A stretch of 6,920 bases of DNA from an uncultured Erysipelotrichaceae bacterium. GTDB lineage: Bacteria; Bacillota_I; Bacilli_A; RFN20; CAG-826. The notes beneath the pieces are model-generated. The model did no database searches. It was not told the origin of the DNA and saw nothing but the letters and a program-made list of their open reading frames with translations. Below are positions 1 through 6,797 of the stretch, piece by piece (position 1 is the stretch's first letter; each line of letters starts with the position of its first letter). The stretch spans positions 1-6,920 of the forward strand of contig CADAUN010000078.1 in NCBI GenBank assembly GCA_902791085.1, in the 5' to 3' direction. The position numbers and the translations under genes were made by a program.

Positions 1-75
1 GTGGGCAGGCCAAAATACATCCCAGGTCCGAACCATCCGTGGAGGAAGTACGTAGTAAAAGCCAAGAAAGGGTAG
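1..75 (+). CDS. C-terminal tail of a probable transposase (5' partial)
   Basis: The plus-strand frame is open from the first base and ends at TAG (73-75), giving 24 residues beginning VGRPKYIPGP and continuing NHPWRKYVVKAKKG. The proline-rich stretch followed by HPWRK resembles the extreme C-terminus of DDE (RNase H-fold) transposases of the ISNCY/IS1202 or IS481-like type, where a 'P..HPWR' tail is common; this is recalled family knowledge, not a search. The rest of the gene lies outside the window, so the catalytic residues cannot be judged. The gene converges with the minus-strand nifJ and has no relation to its operon. A short basic C-terminus of some other nucleic-acid-binding protein is the main alternative. 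Confidence 0.5.
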   Translation: MGRPKYIPGPNHPWRKYVVKAKKG

Positions 76-111
76 AAACAAATTACGTCATAATGACACG
101 CTTTAAAAAGT

Positions 112-153
112 AAAATCACTGCTATAAAAGATACTGCCAAATGAAAAGAACTG
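112..153 (+). repeat. Three imperfect AAAA(G)..ACTG direct repeats
   Basis: AAAATCACTG (112-121), AAAAGATACTG (126-136) and AAAAGAACTG (144-153) are spaced about 15-17 bp apart, just 3' of the transposase-like stop codon. Short repeated motifs at this spacing occur as transposase binding sites at the ends of some insertion elements, so these could mark the right end of the element. They are short and AT-rich, so chance is a real possibility. Confidence 0.35.
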
Positions 154-225
154 GTCAAAGATAGAGGAGCTTAATTTCAAAGGTGACGCCATCGTTCCTC
201 AAGACGACCGATATGGATCCGTTAG

Positions 226-245
226 AACAACCTTTTTTGGTTTTT
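226..245 (+). terminator. Weak hairpin with T-run, plus strand
   Basis: AACAACC (226-232) pairs with GGTTTTT (239-245) with one mismatch around a T6 loop. The 3' arm is itself T-rich and runs into a C. It could terminate the transposase-like gene, but the core stem is only four GC/AT pairs and lacks a strong GC clamp. Confidence 0.25.
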
Positions 246-313
246 CATCTCCCCCTTTAAGCGAATCCTAACCAATTCGTGAATGCCATAAGTCAATGCA
301 TAAATTTTGCCTC

Positions 314-357
314 AAAGAAAAGAGACCCTCCAGTTGGAAGTCCAACTTTTGGGTCTC
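314..357 (-). terminator. Rho-independent terminator of nifJ
   Basis: Read on the minus strand, GAGACCC (357-351) pairs with GGGTCTC (328-322), and a second inner stem AGTTGGA/TCCAACT (347-341 with 338-332) stacks inside it across a small internal loop. The structure is followed immediately by TTTTCTTTG. It starts about 36 bases after the nifJ TAA. The plus-strand side has no T-run, so it works for nifJ only. The nested perfect stems make this a confident call. Confidence 0.85.
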
Positions 358-393
358 ACCTCAAGAAACGCGGTTTTGTGCTTTAGAAGAGGA

Positions 394-3300
394 TTACAAA
401 CCAAACTTCTTAATAGCCGCCCAACGATCTTGCGCGTACTTCTCGCATTTCGTGAGAAGTTCTTCCGCATGTTCGGGGTTCACCACTGGAAGTTGAGAGA
501 AGCGAGTTTCGTGCATCAAGAAGTCGCGGAACTTCGTCCAATCTGGTTCTTTGCAGTCAATTTGGAGACCAACTTTGCCTTCAGCAACCAAGCGTGGATC
601 ATAACGGAAGGTGGTGAAGTAACCGCATTCGACGGCTTTCTTTTCTTCCGAGATGGAATTCACCAAACCACCTTTGATATGTTGTTCGGCGCAAGGGCAA
701 TAGCAAATGACGAGAGAAGGTCCATTGTAAGATTCGGCTTCTTTCAGGGCTTTAATGGCCGCCATCGGATTGGCGCCAAGCGCAATCTGAGCCACATAGA
801 CGTGACCATAAGACATGGCCATGAGAGCGAGATTCTTCTTGGCTTCTTTCTTTCCGGAAGCAGTGAATTTATTAATGGATCCTGTTTGTGAAGACTTAGA
901 AGCTTGACCGCCAGTATTGGAATAGACTTCAGTATCTAAGACTAAGACATTGACGTCTGCTTCGTTGGCCAACACATGATCGAGTCCGCCGTAGCCAATA
1001 TCGTAAGACCAGCCATCTCCGCCGATGATCCAAACGGATTTTTCAACGAGGTCGCGTTCGTAGTGCTTGAGTTCCTTGACGGCTTCGTCTTTCGACGCAT
1101 CAACCGCTTTGACAAGCACAGGAACGATCTCACGCTCAGCAGCACGATCTTTCTTGCTTAAAGCTTCCAAATACTTTTTGGCAGCATCTTTCAGATCCGC
1201 TTCGACTGTTTCAGAAGCAACCGCCGCATTCAAGATACGGACGATTTGCGTCATCTTATAGTCGTTGGCAATCCGCATGCCGAATCCATATTCAGCATTG
1301 TCTTCGAATAAGGAGTTCGCCCAAGCAACGCCTTCACCGTTTTTGTCTTTCACAAACGGAGTCAATGGGGTAGACCCGCAATAAATCGAAGAGCAACCAG
1401 TGGCGTTCGCGATTAAGAGATCGTGGCCAAAGAGTTGAGAAAGCAGACGATAATAAGGAGCTTCACCGCATCCTGCGCAAGCGCCGGAGACTTCCATGTA
1501 AGGACGTAAGAAGCCAACACCTTTGACGGTATTCGTCGGGAAGATATCAGTCTTTGGCGTCACATGATAATAGCAATAGTCAGCAGCAACTTGTTCGGCA
1601 AATTGCGATTTCGCTTCTTTCATCACCAAAGCGAAGTGATCATTACCAAGGCGTTTTGCCGCTTGGTTAGCCATACATTCAGAAGCGCAAAGTCCACAAC
1701 CAATGCAGTCTTCTGTTGCCACGGTGATCCGGAACTTAAGACCATTGGCTTTTGGCGAACCAACCGCTGGTTTCACGGAATTCTTGATGAGATCGGGAGC
1801 TTTTTCAAGTTCTTCTTCATTCAAGAGATAAGGACGGATGGTAGCATGAGGGCAAACAAAGGAGCATTGATTGCATTCGATGCAGTATTGCGGATTCCAG
1901 ACAGGAACGCGGTCCGCGATGGCGCGTTTTTGACGGAAGGTAATATTTTCTTCCATCGTGCCATCCGGCAACTCGAACTTCAAGAATTCGGAAGTGGGGA
2001 GTTCATCGCCATCCAGCCGATCAATGGTGCCGACGTATTCGTCAAAATATTCGTCCCCTGTGTCTTCGAGGACTTTGGCAGTCGGAAGATTAATCCACGC
2101 GGGATCCACTGGAACTTGACGAAGACCTTGTGCGCCAGTATCGATGGCACGGTAGTTCATTTCGACAACATCCATGCCCTTCTTTTCATAAGTCTTCTTG
2201 GCGAATTTCTTCATCCATTCTTCCGCTTGTTCATAAGGCATGATTTGCGGATTCAATTTGAAGAAGGCTGCTTGTAAAGTGGTATTCGTATGACGTCCCA
2301 TGCCGGCTTCGGCAGCGAGTTTATTCGCATCGATGACATAGAATTTGACATGTTTTTCTGCCAAAAGGTGCTTCATACGGTTTGGCATGGCTTTGAAGAG
2401 TTGTTCATCGCTCATGTCCGTATTGAGTAAGAAAGTGCCACCATCTTTGAGATTCGAAATAATATCGAATTTCAAAATATAGGTATCCAAAGAGCAGGAG
2501 ATGAAATCAGCATTCTTGACATAATATTCAGAATGAATTGGTTTTTTGCCAAAGCGGAGGTGCGAACGAGTCGTTCCACCGGCTTTGCGGGAATCGTATT
2601 GGAAATAAGCTTGCGCATATTGTCCCGTAGCGTCACCAATGATTTTGATAGAGCTCTTGTTGGCAGAAACAGTTCCGTCGCTTCCAAGACCATAGAATAA
2701 GCAAGAAGTATAGTCTTGATTGATTTTGAAGGATTCATCGGTTGGGATAGAAAGATGCGTCACATCATCGTTGATGCCAACGGTGAAGCCAGTCCAATTC
2801 TTCTTGGCATTTAAGAAATCATAAACAGATTTGATGTCTTTCGGTTGGGTATCTTTCGAAGAAAGACCATAACGGCCACCCAAGATTTGTTCGAAGTGAC
2901 GGCCTTCGTGATACATTGCAGCAACCACATCGAGATAAAGCGGTTCTCCTTCGGAACCATTTTCTTTGGTACGGTCAAGAACAGCGATTTTCTTAACGGA
3001 GGAAGGAATGACATCTGCGAGCAATTTGCTTGAGAACGGACGATAGAGATGAACTTTCACCAAACCGACGTGTTCTCCAGCGGCATTGAGGGCGTCCACT
3101 ACTTCGCCAGCAGTTTCGGTCACCGAGCCCATCGCGATAATCACGCGATCCGCATTCGGATCGCCGTAATACACGAACGGAGCATAAGGACGGCCAGTTA
3201 AGCGCGTTGCTTCTTGGAAATATTTTTCCGCGACAGGAAGAATCGCATCCCAATGGGTGTTTTGCGCTTCTCGAGCTTGGAAATAAATATCATCGTTTTC

Positions 3301-3969
3301 TGCGCCACCACGAGTGACAGCGTGAGTATGCGGGTTCAAAGCACGAGCGCGGAACGCTTCCACTTTGTCCATCGGAAGTAATTTCTTCCATTCTTCTTTG
3401 TCCACGAATTCCACATTTTGAACTTCGTGAGAAGTACGGAAGCCATCAAAGAAATGCATGACCGGGGTCGAAGCATCAATGGCAATTAAGTGAGCAACGG
3501 GAGCCAAATCGGCGATTTCTTGGACGGAACCGGAGCAAACCATCGTAACGCCCGTTTGACGGCAAGCATAAATATCGGCTTGATCGCCAAAAATGGAAAG
3601 CGCGCGAGTGGCTAAAGAACGTGCCGCTACATGAAGAACGGCCGGCAATAATTCCCCACACCACTTATAAAGGTTAGGAATCATGAGCAACAACCCTTGT
3701 GAAGCGGTATAGGTAGTTGCTAACGCGCCGCCTTGCAAAGCACCGTGAACGGCGCCGGAAGCCCCTGCTTCGGACTCCATTTCGACCACTTTGACGGGAG
3801 AACCAAAGAAGTTCTTCTCGCCCTTTGAGGCCATGACGTCCACATTTTCTGCCATCGGAGACGATGGGGTAATGGGATAAATCGCTGCTACTTCAGTGAA
3901 GTAATAGCTTTCCATAGAGGCAGCGGTGTTGCCATCCACGGATTTAAATGTCTTTTTGATTTCAGGCAT
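394..3969 (-). CDS. nifJ: Pyruvate:ferredoxin (flavodoxin) oxidoreductase, single-chain
   Basis: This 1191-residue cytoplasmic enzyme converts pyruvate, CoA and oxidised ferredoxin or flavodoxin to acetyl-CoA, CO2 and reduced carrier, the main anaerobic route from pyruvate to acetyl-CoA. All domains of the homodimeric type are present and the length is normal. The N-terminal pyruvate domain has the YPITPSSPMAE motif (31-41) with T34, E67 and R117 at the expected substrate/TPP positions. Next come domain II (about 260-350) and the gamma/EKR region (about 425-600, GGTTRSHLRFG at 464-474). The 2[4Fe-4S] domain has cysteines 696/699/702/706 and 755/758/761/765. The TPP domain has proximal cluster cysteines 831, 834, 859 and probably 1093, GDGW at 984-987 and YSNTGGQ at 1016-1022. 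The usual proline after the last cysteine of the second ferredoxin motif is Met766. The start is fixed by the conserved N-terminus and an AAGGAG site; the gene has its own promoter and terminator. Confidence 0.98.
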   Translation of the reverse strand: MPEIKKTFKSVDGNTAASMESYYFTEVAAIYPITPSSPMAENVDVMASKGEKNFFGSPVKVVEMESEAGASGAVHGALQGGALATTYTASQGLLLMIPNLYKWCGELLPAVLHVAARSLATRALSIFGDQADIYACRQTGVTMVCSGSVQEIADLAPVAHLIAIDASTPVMHFFDGFRTSHEVQNVEFVDKEEWKKLLPMDKVEAFRARALNPHTHAVTRGGAENDDIYFQAREAQNTHWDAILPVAEKYFQEATRLTGRPYAPFVYYGDPNADRVIIAMGSVTETAGEVVDALNAAGEHVGLVKVHLYRPFSSKLLADVIPSSVKKIAVLDRTKENGSEGEPLYLDVVAAMYHEGRHFEQILGGRYGLSSKDTQPKDIKSVYDFLNAKKNWTGFTVGINDDVTHLSIPTDESFKINQDYTSCLFYGLGSDGTVSANKSSIKIIGDATGQYAQAYFQYDSRKAGGTTRSHLRFGKKPIHSEYYVKNADFISCSLDTYILKFDIISNLKDGGTFLLNTDMSDEQLFKAMPNRMKHLLAEKHVKFYVIDANKLAAEAGMGRHTNTTLQAAFFKLNPQIMPYEQAEEWMKKFAKKTYEKKGMDVVEMNYRAIDTGAQGLRQVPVDPAWINLPTAKVLEDTGDEYFDEYVGTIDRLDGDELPTSEFLKFELPDGTMEENITFRQKRAIADRVPVWNPQYCIECNQCSFVCPHATIRPYLLNEEELEKAPDLIKNSVKPAVGSPKANGLKFRITVATEDCIGCGLCASECMANQAAKRLGNDHFALVMKEAKSQFAEQVAADYCYYHVTPKTDIFPTNTVKGVGFLRPYMEVSGACAGCGEAPYYRLLSQLFGHDLLIANATGCSSIYCGSTPLTPFVKDKNGEGVAWANSLFEDNAEYGFGMRIANDYKMTQIVRILNAAVASETVEADLKDAAKKYLEALSKKDRAAEREIVPVLVKAVDASKDEAVKELKHYERDLVEKSVWIIGGDGWSYDIGYGGLDHVLANEADVNVLVLDTEVYSNTGGQASKSSQTGSINKFTASGKKEAKKNLALMAMSYGHVYVAQIALGANPMAAIKALKEAESYNGPSLVICYCPCAEQHIKGGLVNSISEEKKAVECGYFTTFRYDPRLVAEGKVGLQIDCKEPDWTKFRDFLMHETRFSQLPVVNPEHAEELLTKCEKYAQDRWAAIKKFGL

Positions 3970-3983
3970 GATATTTGAAATCT

Positions 3984-3989
3984 CTCCTT
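3984..3989 (-). promoter_or_regulatory. Shine-Dalgarno of nifJ
   Basis: AAGGAG lies 14 bases upstream of the nifJ ATG. The spacing is longer than the usual 6-10, but no other purine-rich site is closer, and the protein N-terminus matches the family from this ATG, so the start stands. Confidence 0.6.
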
Positions 3990-3999
3990 ATACGTCTCA

Positions 4000-4029
4000 A
4001 GTATAGGAGTTTTTTTACCTAGGTAGCAA
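4000..4029 (-). promoter_or_regulatory. Sigma-70 type promoter of nifJ
   Basis: On the minus strand a -35 box TTGCTA (4029-4024; 4 of 6 matches to TTGACA) is separated by 18 bases from the -10 box TATACT (4005-4000; 5 of 6 to TATAAT). Initiation near 3993 would give a leader of about 24 bases, too short for a riboswitch. The promoter lets nifJ be expressed apart from the nuclease gene upstream. Confidence 0.65.
4016..4025. promoter_or_regulatory. 10-bp perfect palindrome at the nifJ -35 region
   Basis: TACCTAGGTA is a perfect palindrome that overlaps the edge of the -35 box and the spacer of the nifJ promoter, a typical position for a repressor operator. It does not resemble the known Rex operator (TTGTGA/TTGTTAA inverted halves). 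Symmetry and placement are visible; the operator role is inference. Confidence 0.35.
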
Positions 4030-4076
4030 ACCTTTTTTGCGGAATAAAAGAACGCTTTGTTAAGAAACAGGGAAAG
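4030..4076 (-). other. Spacer between nuclease stop and nifJ promoter, no strong terminator
   Basis: After the nuclease TAG the minus strand can form only weak hairpins: GCTTT/AAAGC with a bulge (about 4078-4054), then GTTCTTTTATT; and GCAAA/TTTGC (about 4040-4026). Neither is a convincing rho-independent terminator, so some read-through from the nuclease operon into nifJ is plausible. A TTGTTAA heptamer, identical to one Rex half-site, occurs at 4057-4063 in the plus sense without a matching second half. Confidence 0.3.
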
Positions 4077-6116
4077 CTACTTTTTCCGATGGTGTATCCA
4101 AAGGAGAAGAACCACTCCTCCTAAAAGCAAAATAACGCCCGCCGCAACAAAGATAGGCCAAAGCAAAAAATCTGGTTCGGACGCACGAGTAATTTCCGTA
4201 GAAGACGCGATGCTATCAAAAGAAGAGGAGGAGGAAAGAGAAGAGCTACTAGAGGTAGGGACATTCGCTTCGGGACGTGGCTCATTCCCTTGGAAGTTCC
4301 AGGCGGAGTAGCGTTTCCGTACTTCCTCATAACGAGCATCAACGCTTTGTAAGAATGTTTCAGTGGCTTTATTCGTTTGATAAAAAGCAATCGAATCAGC
4401 AGTCATCGCGCGATATTCATCGCCAAGCGAAAGCCAAACATCCGGATCATAAGAATTGGTGTTCGCTAAGAAATAAGTTGCCCAGGCATTGGCTTGCTCT
4501 TCCGGCGTGAAGGAAGCTTCTTTTCCTTCGCGACAAACGATAGACAAAGAAGTGATTTGAACGCGTTTTTTGCCTCCGTCATTAGAAATTGTGATGGTGT
4601 CACCTTGAACGCCTTCTCCAAAATCAAAGACCATCTCCGTTAAGCTTGGTGTCATCGTAACGGAATGACGAATAGAACTAATCACACAAGTCACGACGGG
4701 CGTTTCGCCAGAAAAAGAGGTAACTGCTAATTTCACTTGACGAATCTGATGCATCGTAGAAGAAGACAAGGTAATTGAACCAGCATTTTTAGAAGAGCCA
4801 AGATTGACGTGATCCCCGTTAGATTGGGTGTTAATACCGGAAGAAGAATTTGATGCAGTCCAAGAGGCATCTGACGAAATATAGGAAACTGAACCATTGG
4901 CTGTTTTAGGCTGAATGGTAACTTCTTTGTCAGAGGCAACTTCGCCCGGTTTCGCCCCAATATTGGTCACTTTAGCATGGAGAGGAGCCGTTTTGCCTTG
5001 ATACGAAACCGTTAAAATTTGTTCTCCTAATTTTTTGTTATTTGGCTTAGGCAACGTCACTAAGGACGTAATGTCTTTATTAGATCCATCTGAATAATCT
5101 GCTTCCACACGAATATCGCCTTTTGCTTCGTCACCAAAAGGAACGGTCCAACTGCCGTTCACTCTTATGCTCTCAAGAACGACAGGTTCTGGCGAAGAGC
5201 TTTGCGAAGAGGAAGAAATAGAAGAACTGCTTGTAGAAGCACTACTAGATGATAGAGAAGAGCTTCCAGAAGAACCCCCGTTGCCCCAGATTTTTTCAAT
5301 GGCCTCTGGGTGATCAATAAAGGGATTACGATTTTTTTGAAACGCATAAACGGCATTATTGCGGTTGATTTCTTTGAGCGAGACCGGATCTAACTTAGAC
5401 CAGCGAAGATAAACAGCTAAATAGTCGGGGTCAATGCCTAGCGCACTAGAATAGTCGAATGGCGCATAGGAGCCCCATCCTCCATTTTTCATCTCGTCTT
5501 GATAGCAAGTCACAAAATAAAAATAGGTGCGGGCAAAATCGCCTTTGTATTCGTCAGCCACCTCACATACCGTTCCCGAAATGCCTTCATCGGAACACGT
5601 TCCTATTTTTACGAACCCATGATGCGAAGAATAGGTGACTTTGCTTGCGTCGACATCGGCGTGGGGATAGGTGGAACGACGATTGTTGACATAACCATCC
5701 GTCGGATAGACATGAAAGGCATCGGCTTTCATCGGCGATTTTTTCTTAAAAACAGATTGAGGAATGGTGTGTTCCCGATTATAAGAATCGCCTTCTTTGC
5801 TGTAATTCTTCCCTTGCGCGCTTCCACCGGGAACATAATTCGTCTGATCGGAATACATGTCCCAAATCTTGCCATCAGGGCGCACATCGGCAGATTTGTA
5901 TACGTTCCATAAGCCATCGTATCCGACGTCCTCATGTTTACGAATCAAATGGGAAAGAGACGTTTTTAAAGTTGCTCCTTTTTGCGTCCAATCGATGGAA
6001 GAATAATAATCGTCCGCTGCCGCTACCGCTTTTGTGGGACGAGAGAAAAAAGAAACGCCGCTTAAGGCGATGCTAAGGATAGGAAGAAACACGCCAAAAA
6101 ACGCAGAACGTTTCAT
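4077..6116 (-). CDS. Surface-anchored endonuclease I (EndA/NucM/Bsn) family nuclease with Ig-like module
   Basis: This 679-residue exported protein probably cleaves DNA or RNA at the cell surface in a divalent-metal-dependent way. It has a signal peptide (1-33, basic start, hydrophobic core, AVAAAD cleavage area) and an endonuclease I domain (about 40-278). The domain carries YNREHTIPQSVF at 112-123 (catalytic-type His116), the DAFHVYPTDGYVNNRRS region at 132-148, and the family's C-terminal block KNRNPFIDHPE at 261-271. A Ser-rich linker follows (281-308), then a bacterial Ig-like group 3-type domain (about 314-384), an unrecognised beta-rich region (about 395-530) and a helical segment with spaced Trp/Tyr (about 538-605). 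Last are a second Ser-rich stretch (621-640), one membrane helix (about 650-674) and a HHRKK tail. No LPxTG is present, so anchoring is by the helix. The start overlaps the upstream gene by ATGA, with AGAGGG ten bases ahead. Confidence 0.9.
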   Translation of the reverse strand: MKRSAFFGVFLPILSIALSGVSFFSRPTKAVAAADDYYSSIDWTQKGATLKTSLSHLIRKHEDVGYDGLWNVYKSADVRPDGKIWDMYSDQTNYVPGGSAQGKNYSKEGDSYNREHTIPQSVFKKKSPMKADAFHVYPTDGYVNNRRSTYPHADVDASKVTYSSHHGFVKIGTCSDEGISGTVCEVADEYKGDFARTYFYFVTCYQDEMKNGGWGSYAPFDYSSALGIDPDYLAVYLRWSKLDPVSLKEINRNNAVYAFQKNRNPFIDHPEAIEKIWGNGGSSGSSSLSSSSASTSSSSISSSSQSSSPEPVVLESIRVNGSWTVPFGDEAKGDIRVEADYSDGSNKDITSLVTLPKPNNKKLGEQILTVSYQGKTAPLHAKVTNIGAKPGEVASDKEVTIQPKTANGSVSYISSDASWTASNSSSGINTQSNGDHVNLGSSKNAGSITLSSSTMHQIRQVKLAVTSFSGETPVVTCVISSIRHSVTMTPSLTEMVFDFGEGVQGDTITISNDGGKKRVQITSLSIVCREGKEASFTPEEQANAWATYFLANTNSYDPDVWLSLGDEYRAMTADSIAFYQTNKATETFLQSVDARYEEVRKRYSAWNFQGNEPRPEANVPTSSSSSLSSSSSFDSIASSTEITRASEPDFLLWPIFVAAGVILLLGGVVLLLWIHHRKK

Positions 6117-6562
6117 GAATTCTTCGCCCTCTTTTTCCGTTTGGCAATCTCACGCTTTACTAACGCTTGTAAAAGATGCAAATCATGATCGGATAGGGTG
6201 GCGGCAGGAGAAATCAAGCCCCCGGCGCCCGCCATCTTGTGATAAATAAAATCGCCAATCGAACGATATTCTTGCAATTCTTTTTTCCGCACGACTTGCC
6301 GCGGGGGATTGGATAAACGTTTTTCTTCGTTTTGTTGGTCAATCTCCAATAAATAAGATTCGATATTCGGCAAAAGATCCATCATGTTAATGGAAGGATC
6401 CATCCGTACCAATGGATTGAAATAGACTAAATCATCTGCAAGAACATCAGAATAAAGTCCAACCCAACGCGCCAGCATATCTAGCGTAACGTATTTCTTT
6501 TGCTTTCGTGTCAAAACGGCTTTAACACGGCGAAGACGAGAAATTGAAGGTTTGTTTTCCAT
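6113..6562 (-). CDS. Small protein with Rex-like N-terminal winged-helix domain
   Basis: The product has 149 residues. Residues about 8-72 align by eye with the N-terminal DNA-binding domain of the redox repressor Rex (Pfam Put_DNA-bind_N): a leading helix, VTLDMLARWVGLYSDVLADD for the helix-turn-helix, a VYFNPLVRM wing region and NMMDLLPNIESYL matching Rex 'GY.V..L...L..L'. Full Rex has about 210 residues with a Rossmann NAD(H) domain; none is present here. The recognition helix reads DVLADDLVYF where Rex has a RRD-type arginine pair, so DNA contact may differ or be lost. The rest is charged and mostly helical, ending KREIAKRKKRAKNS. It overlaps the nuclease start by ATGA. The ATG at 6562 is preferred: the in-frame ATG at 6577 and TTG at 6607 lack Shine-Dalgarno sites and add residues outside the domain. 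A regulator of the nuclease operon is inference. Confidence 0.75.
   Translation of the reverse strand: MENKPSISRLRRVKAVLTRKQKKYVTLDMLARWVGLYSDVLADDLVYFNPLVRMDPSINMMDLLPNIESYLLEIDQQNEEKRLSNPPRQVVRKKELQEYRSIGDFIYHKMAGAGGLISPAATLSDHDLHLLQALVKREIAKRKKRAKNS
6127..6132 (-). promoter_or_regulatory. Shine-Dalgarno of the nuclease gene, inside the upstream gene
   Basis: AGAGGG lies ten bases before the nuclease ATG and within the last codons of the upstream gene. Together with the 4-base ATGA stop/start overlap it supports translational coupling of the two genes and decides the nuclease start. Confidence 0.6.
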
Positions 6563-6727
6563 ATCTATTATTATCATACGAGCCAAGTATCGGCAAAAGA
6601 ACCCCAAATCGCAAAAAATCTAAAACAATATGGCGTAAACCAAGATAAAACACGAATAGCCAGCCCTTTTCTTCTATTACCGAATGAATTAAAAGGTTTG
6701 AATATCACGAGTTTGAAATCTGAATGA
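6563..6727 (+). pseudogene. Start-less open stretch, possible 3' remnant of a gene
   Basis: One plus-strand frame is open from a stop at 6545-6547 through to TGA at 6725-6727 and reads like a normal protein end from about 6587, for example IAKNLKQYGVNQDKTRIA followed by SPFLLLPNELKGLNITSL. There is no ATG, GTG or TTG start with a ribosome site, and the frame enters the promoter and start of the divergent Rex-like gene. It may be the truncated tail of a gene cut off by rearrangement near the insertion element on its right. No family is recognised, and a 60-codon open frame in AT-moderate DNA can occur by chance. Confidence 0.2.
6570..6598 (-). promoter_or_regulatory. Possible leaderless promoter of the Rex-like gene / nuclease operon
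   Basis: A GATAAT box (6575-6570; TATGAT overlaps it at 6578-6573) ends seven bases before the ATG at 6562, so transcription would begin at or within a few bases of the start codon. No Shine-Dalgarno precedes that ATG, which fits leaderless translation. The -35 is weak: TTTTGC at 17-base spacing or TTGCCG at 15. An undetected promoter further upstream and a longer reading frame from 6577 or 6607 remain possible. Confidence 0.35.
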
Positions 6728-6797
6728 AGCAACGCTGACCCATTTTTCTAAGGCAGGAAATCAAAACACCGAAAGGCGTTCTAGAGTAAGCGTAAAA

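Larger units (their letters stand above)
76..313. other. Gene-free stretch between transposase tail and nifJ terminator
   Basis: No open frame with a usable start and Shine-Dalgarno was found on either strand. The stretch is AT-rich. It contains three short direct repeats (112-153), a weak plus-strand hairpin followed by T residues (226-245) and a short CGAAT/ATTCG inverted repeat near 252-269. It is best read as the terminal region of an insertion element plus the convergent spacer to nifJ. Confidence 0.5.

Noticed and set aside
307..891. 194-codon open frame on the plus strand
   Set aside because: Antisense to the nifJ C-terminus and its terminator; it is open because of codon bias in nifJ.
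1564..2277. 237-codon open frame on the plus strand
   Set aside because: It lies fully antisense to the conserved ferredoxin and linker region of nifJ, has no ribosome site and has a composition typical of a shadow frame.
3970..4076. Riboswitch or T-box in the nifJ leader
   Set aside because: The recognisable promoter leaves only about 24 bases of leader, too short for a structured sensor.
4077..4200. Sortase anchor at the nuclease C-terminus
   Set aside because: The membrane helix and basic tail are present, but no LPxTG or close variant precedes them.
4200..4262. Phase-variable simple repeat in the Ser-rich segments
   Set aside because: The serine codons are mixed (TCT, TCC, AGT, AGC, TCA) and no uniform nucleotide repeat long enough for slippage is seen.
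5499..5912. 137-codon open frame on the plus strand
   Set aside because: Antisense to the endonuclease I catalytic domain, whose motifs are clear on the other strand; no ribosome site.
6113..6116. Mycoplasma-type code with TGA as tryptophan
   Set aside because: TGA ends the small gene exactly at the nuclease start, and tryptophans in all three proteins use TGG.
6208..6235. GAGGL stretch in the Rex-like protein as a Rossmann NAD-binding loop
   Set aside because: It lacks the preceding beta strand and following helix expected of a dinucleotide-binding fold, and lies near the C-terminus with too little sequence after it for the domain.
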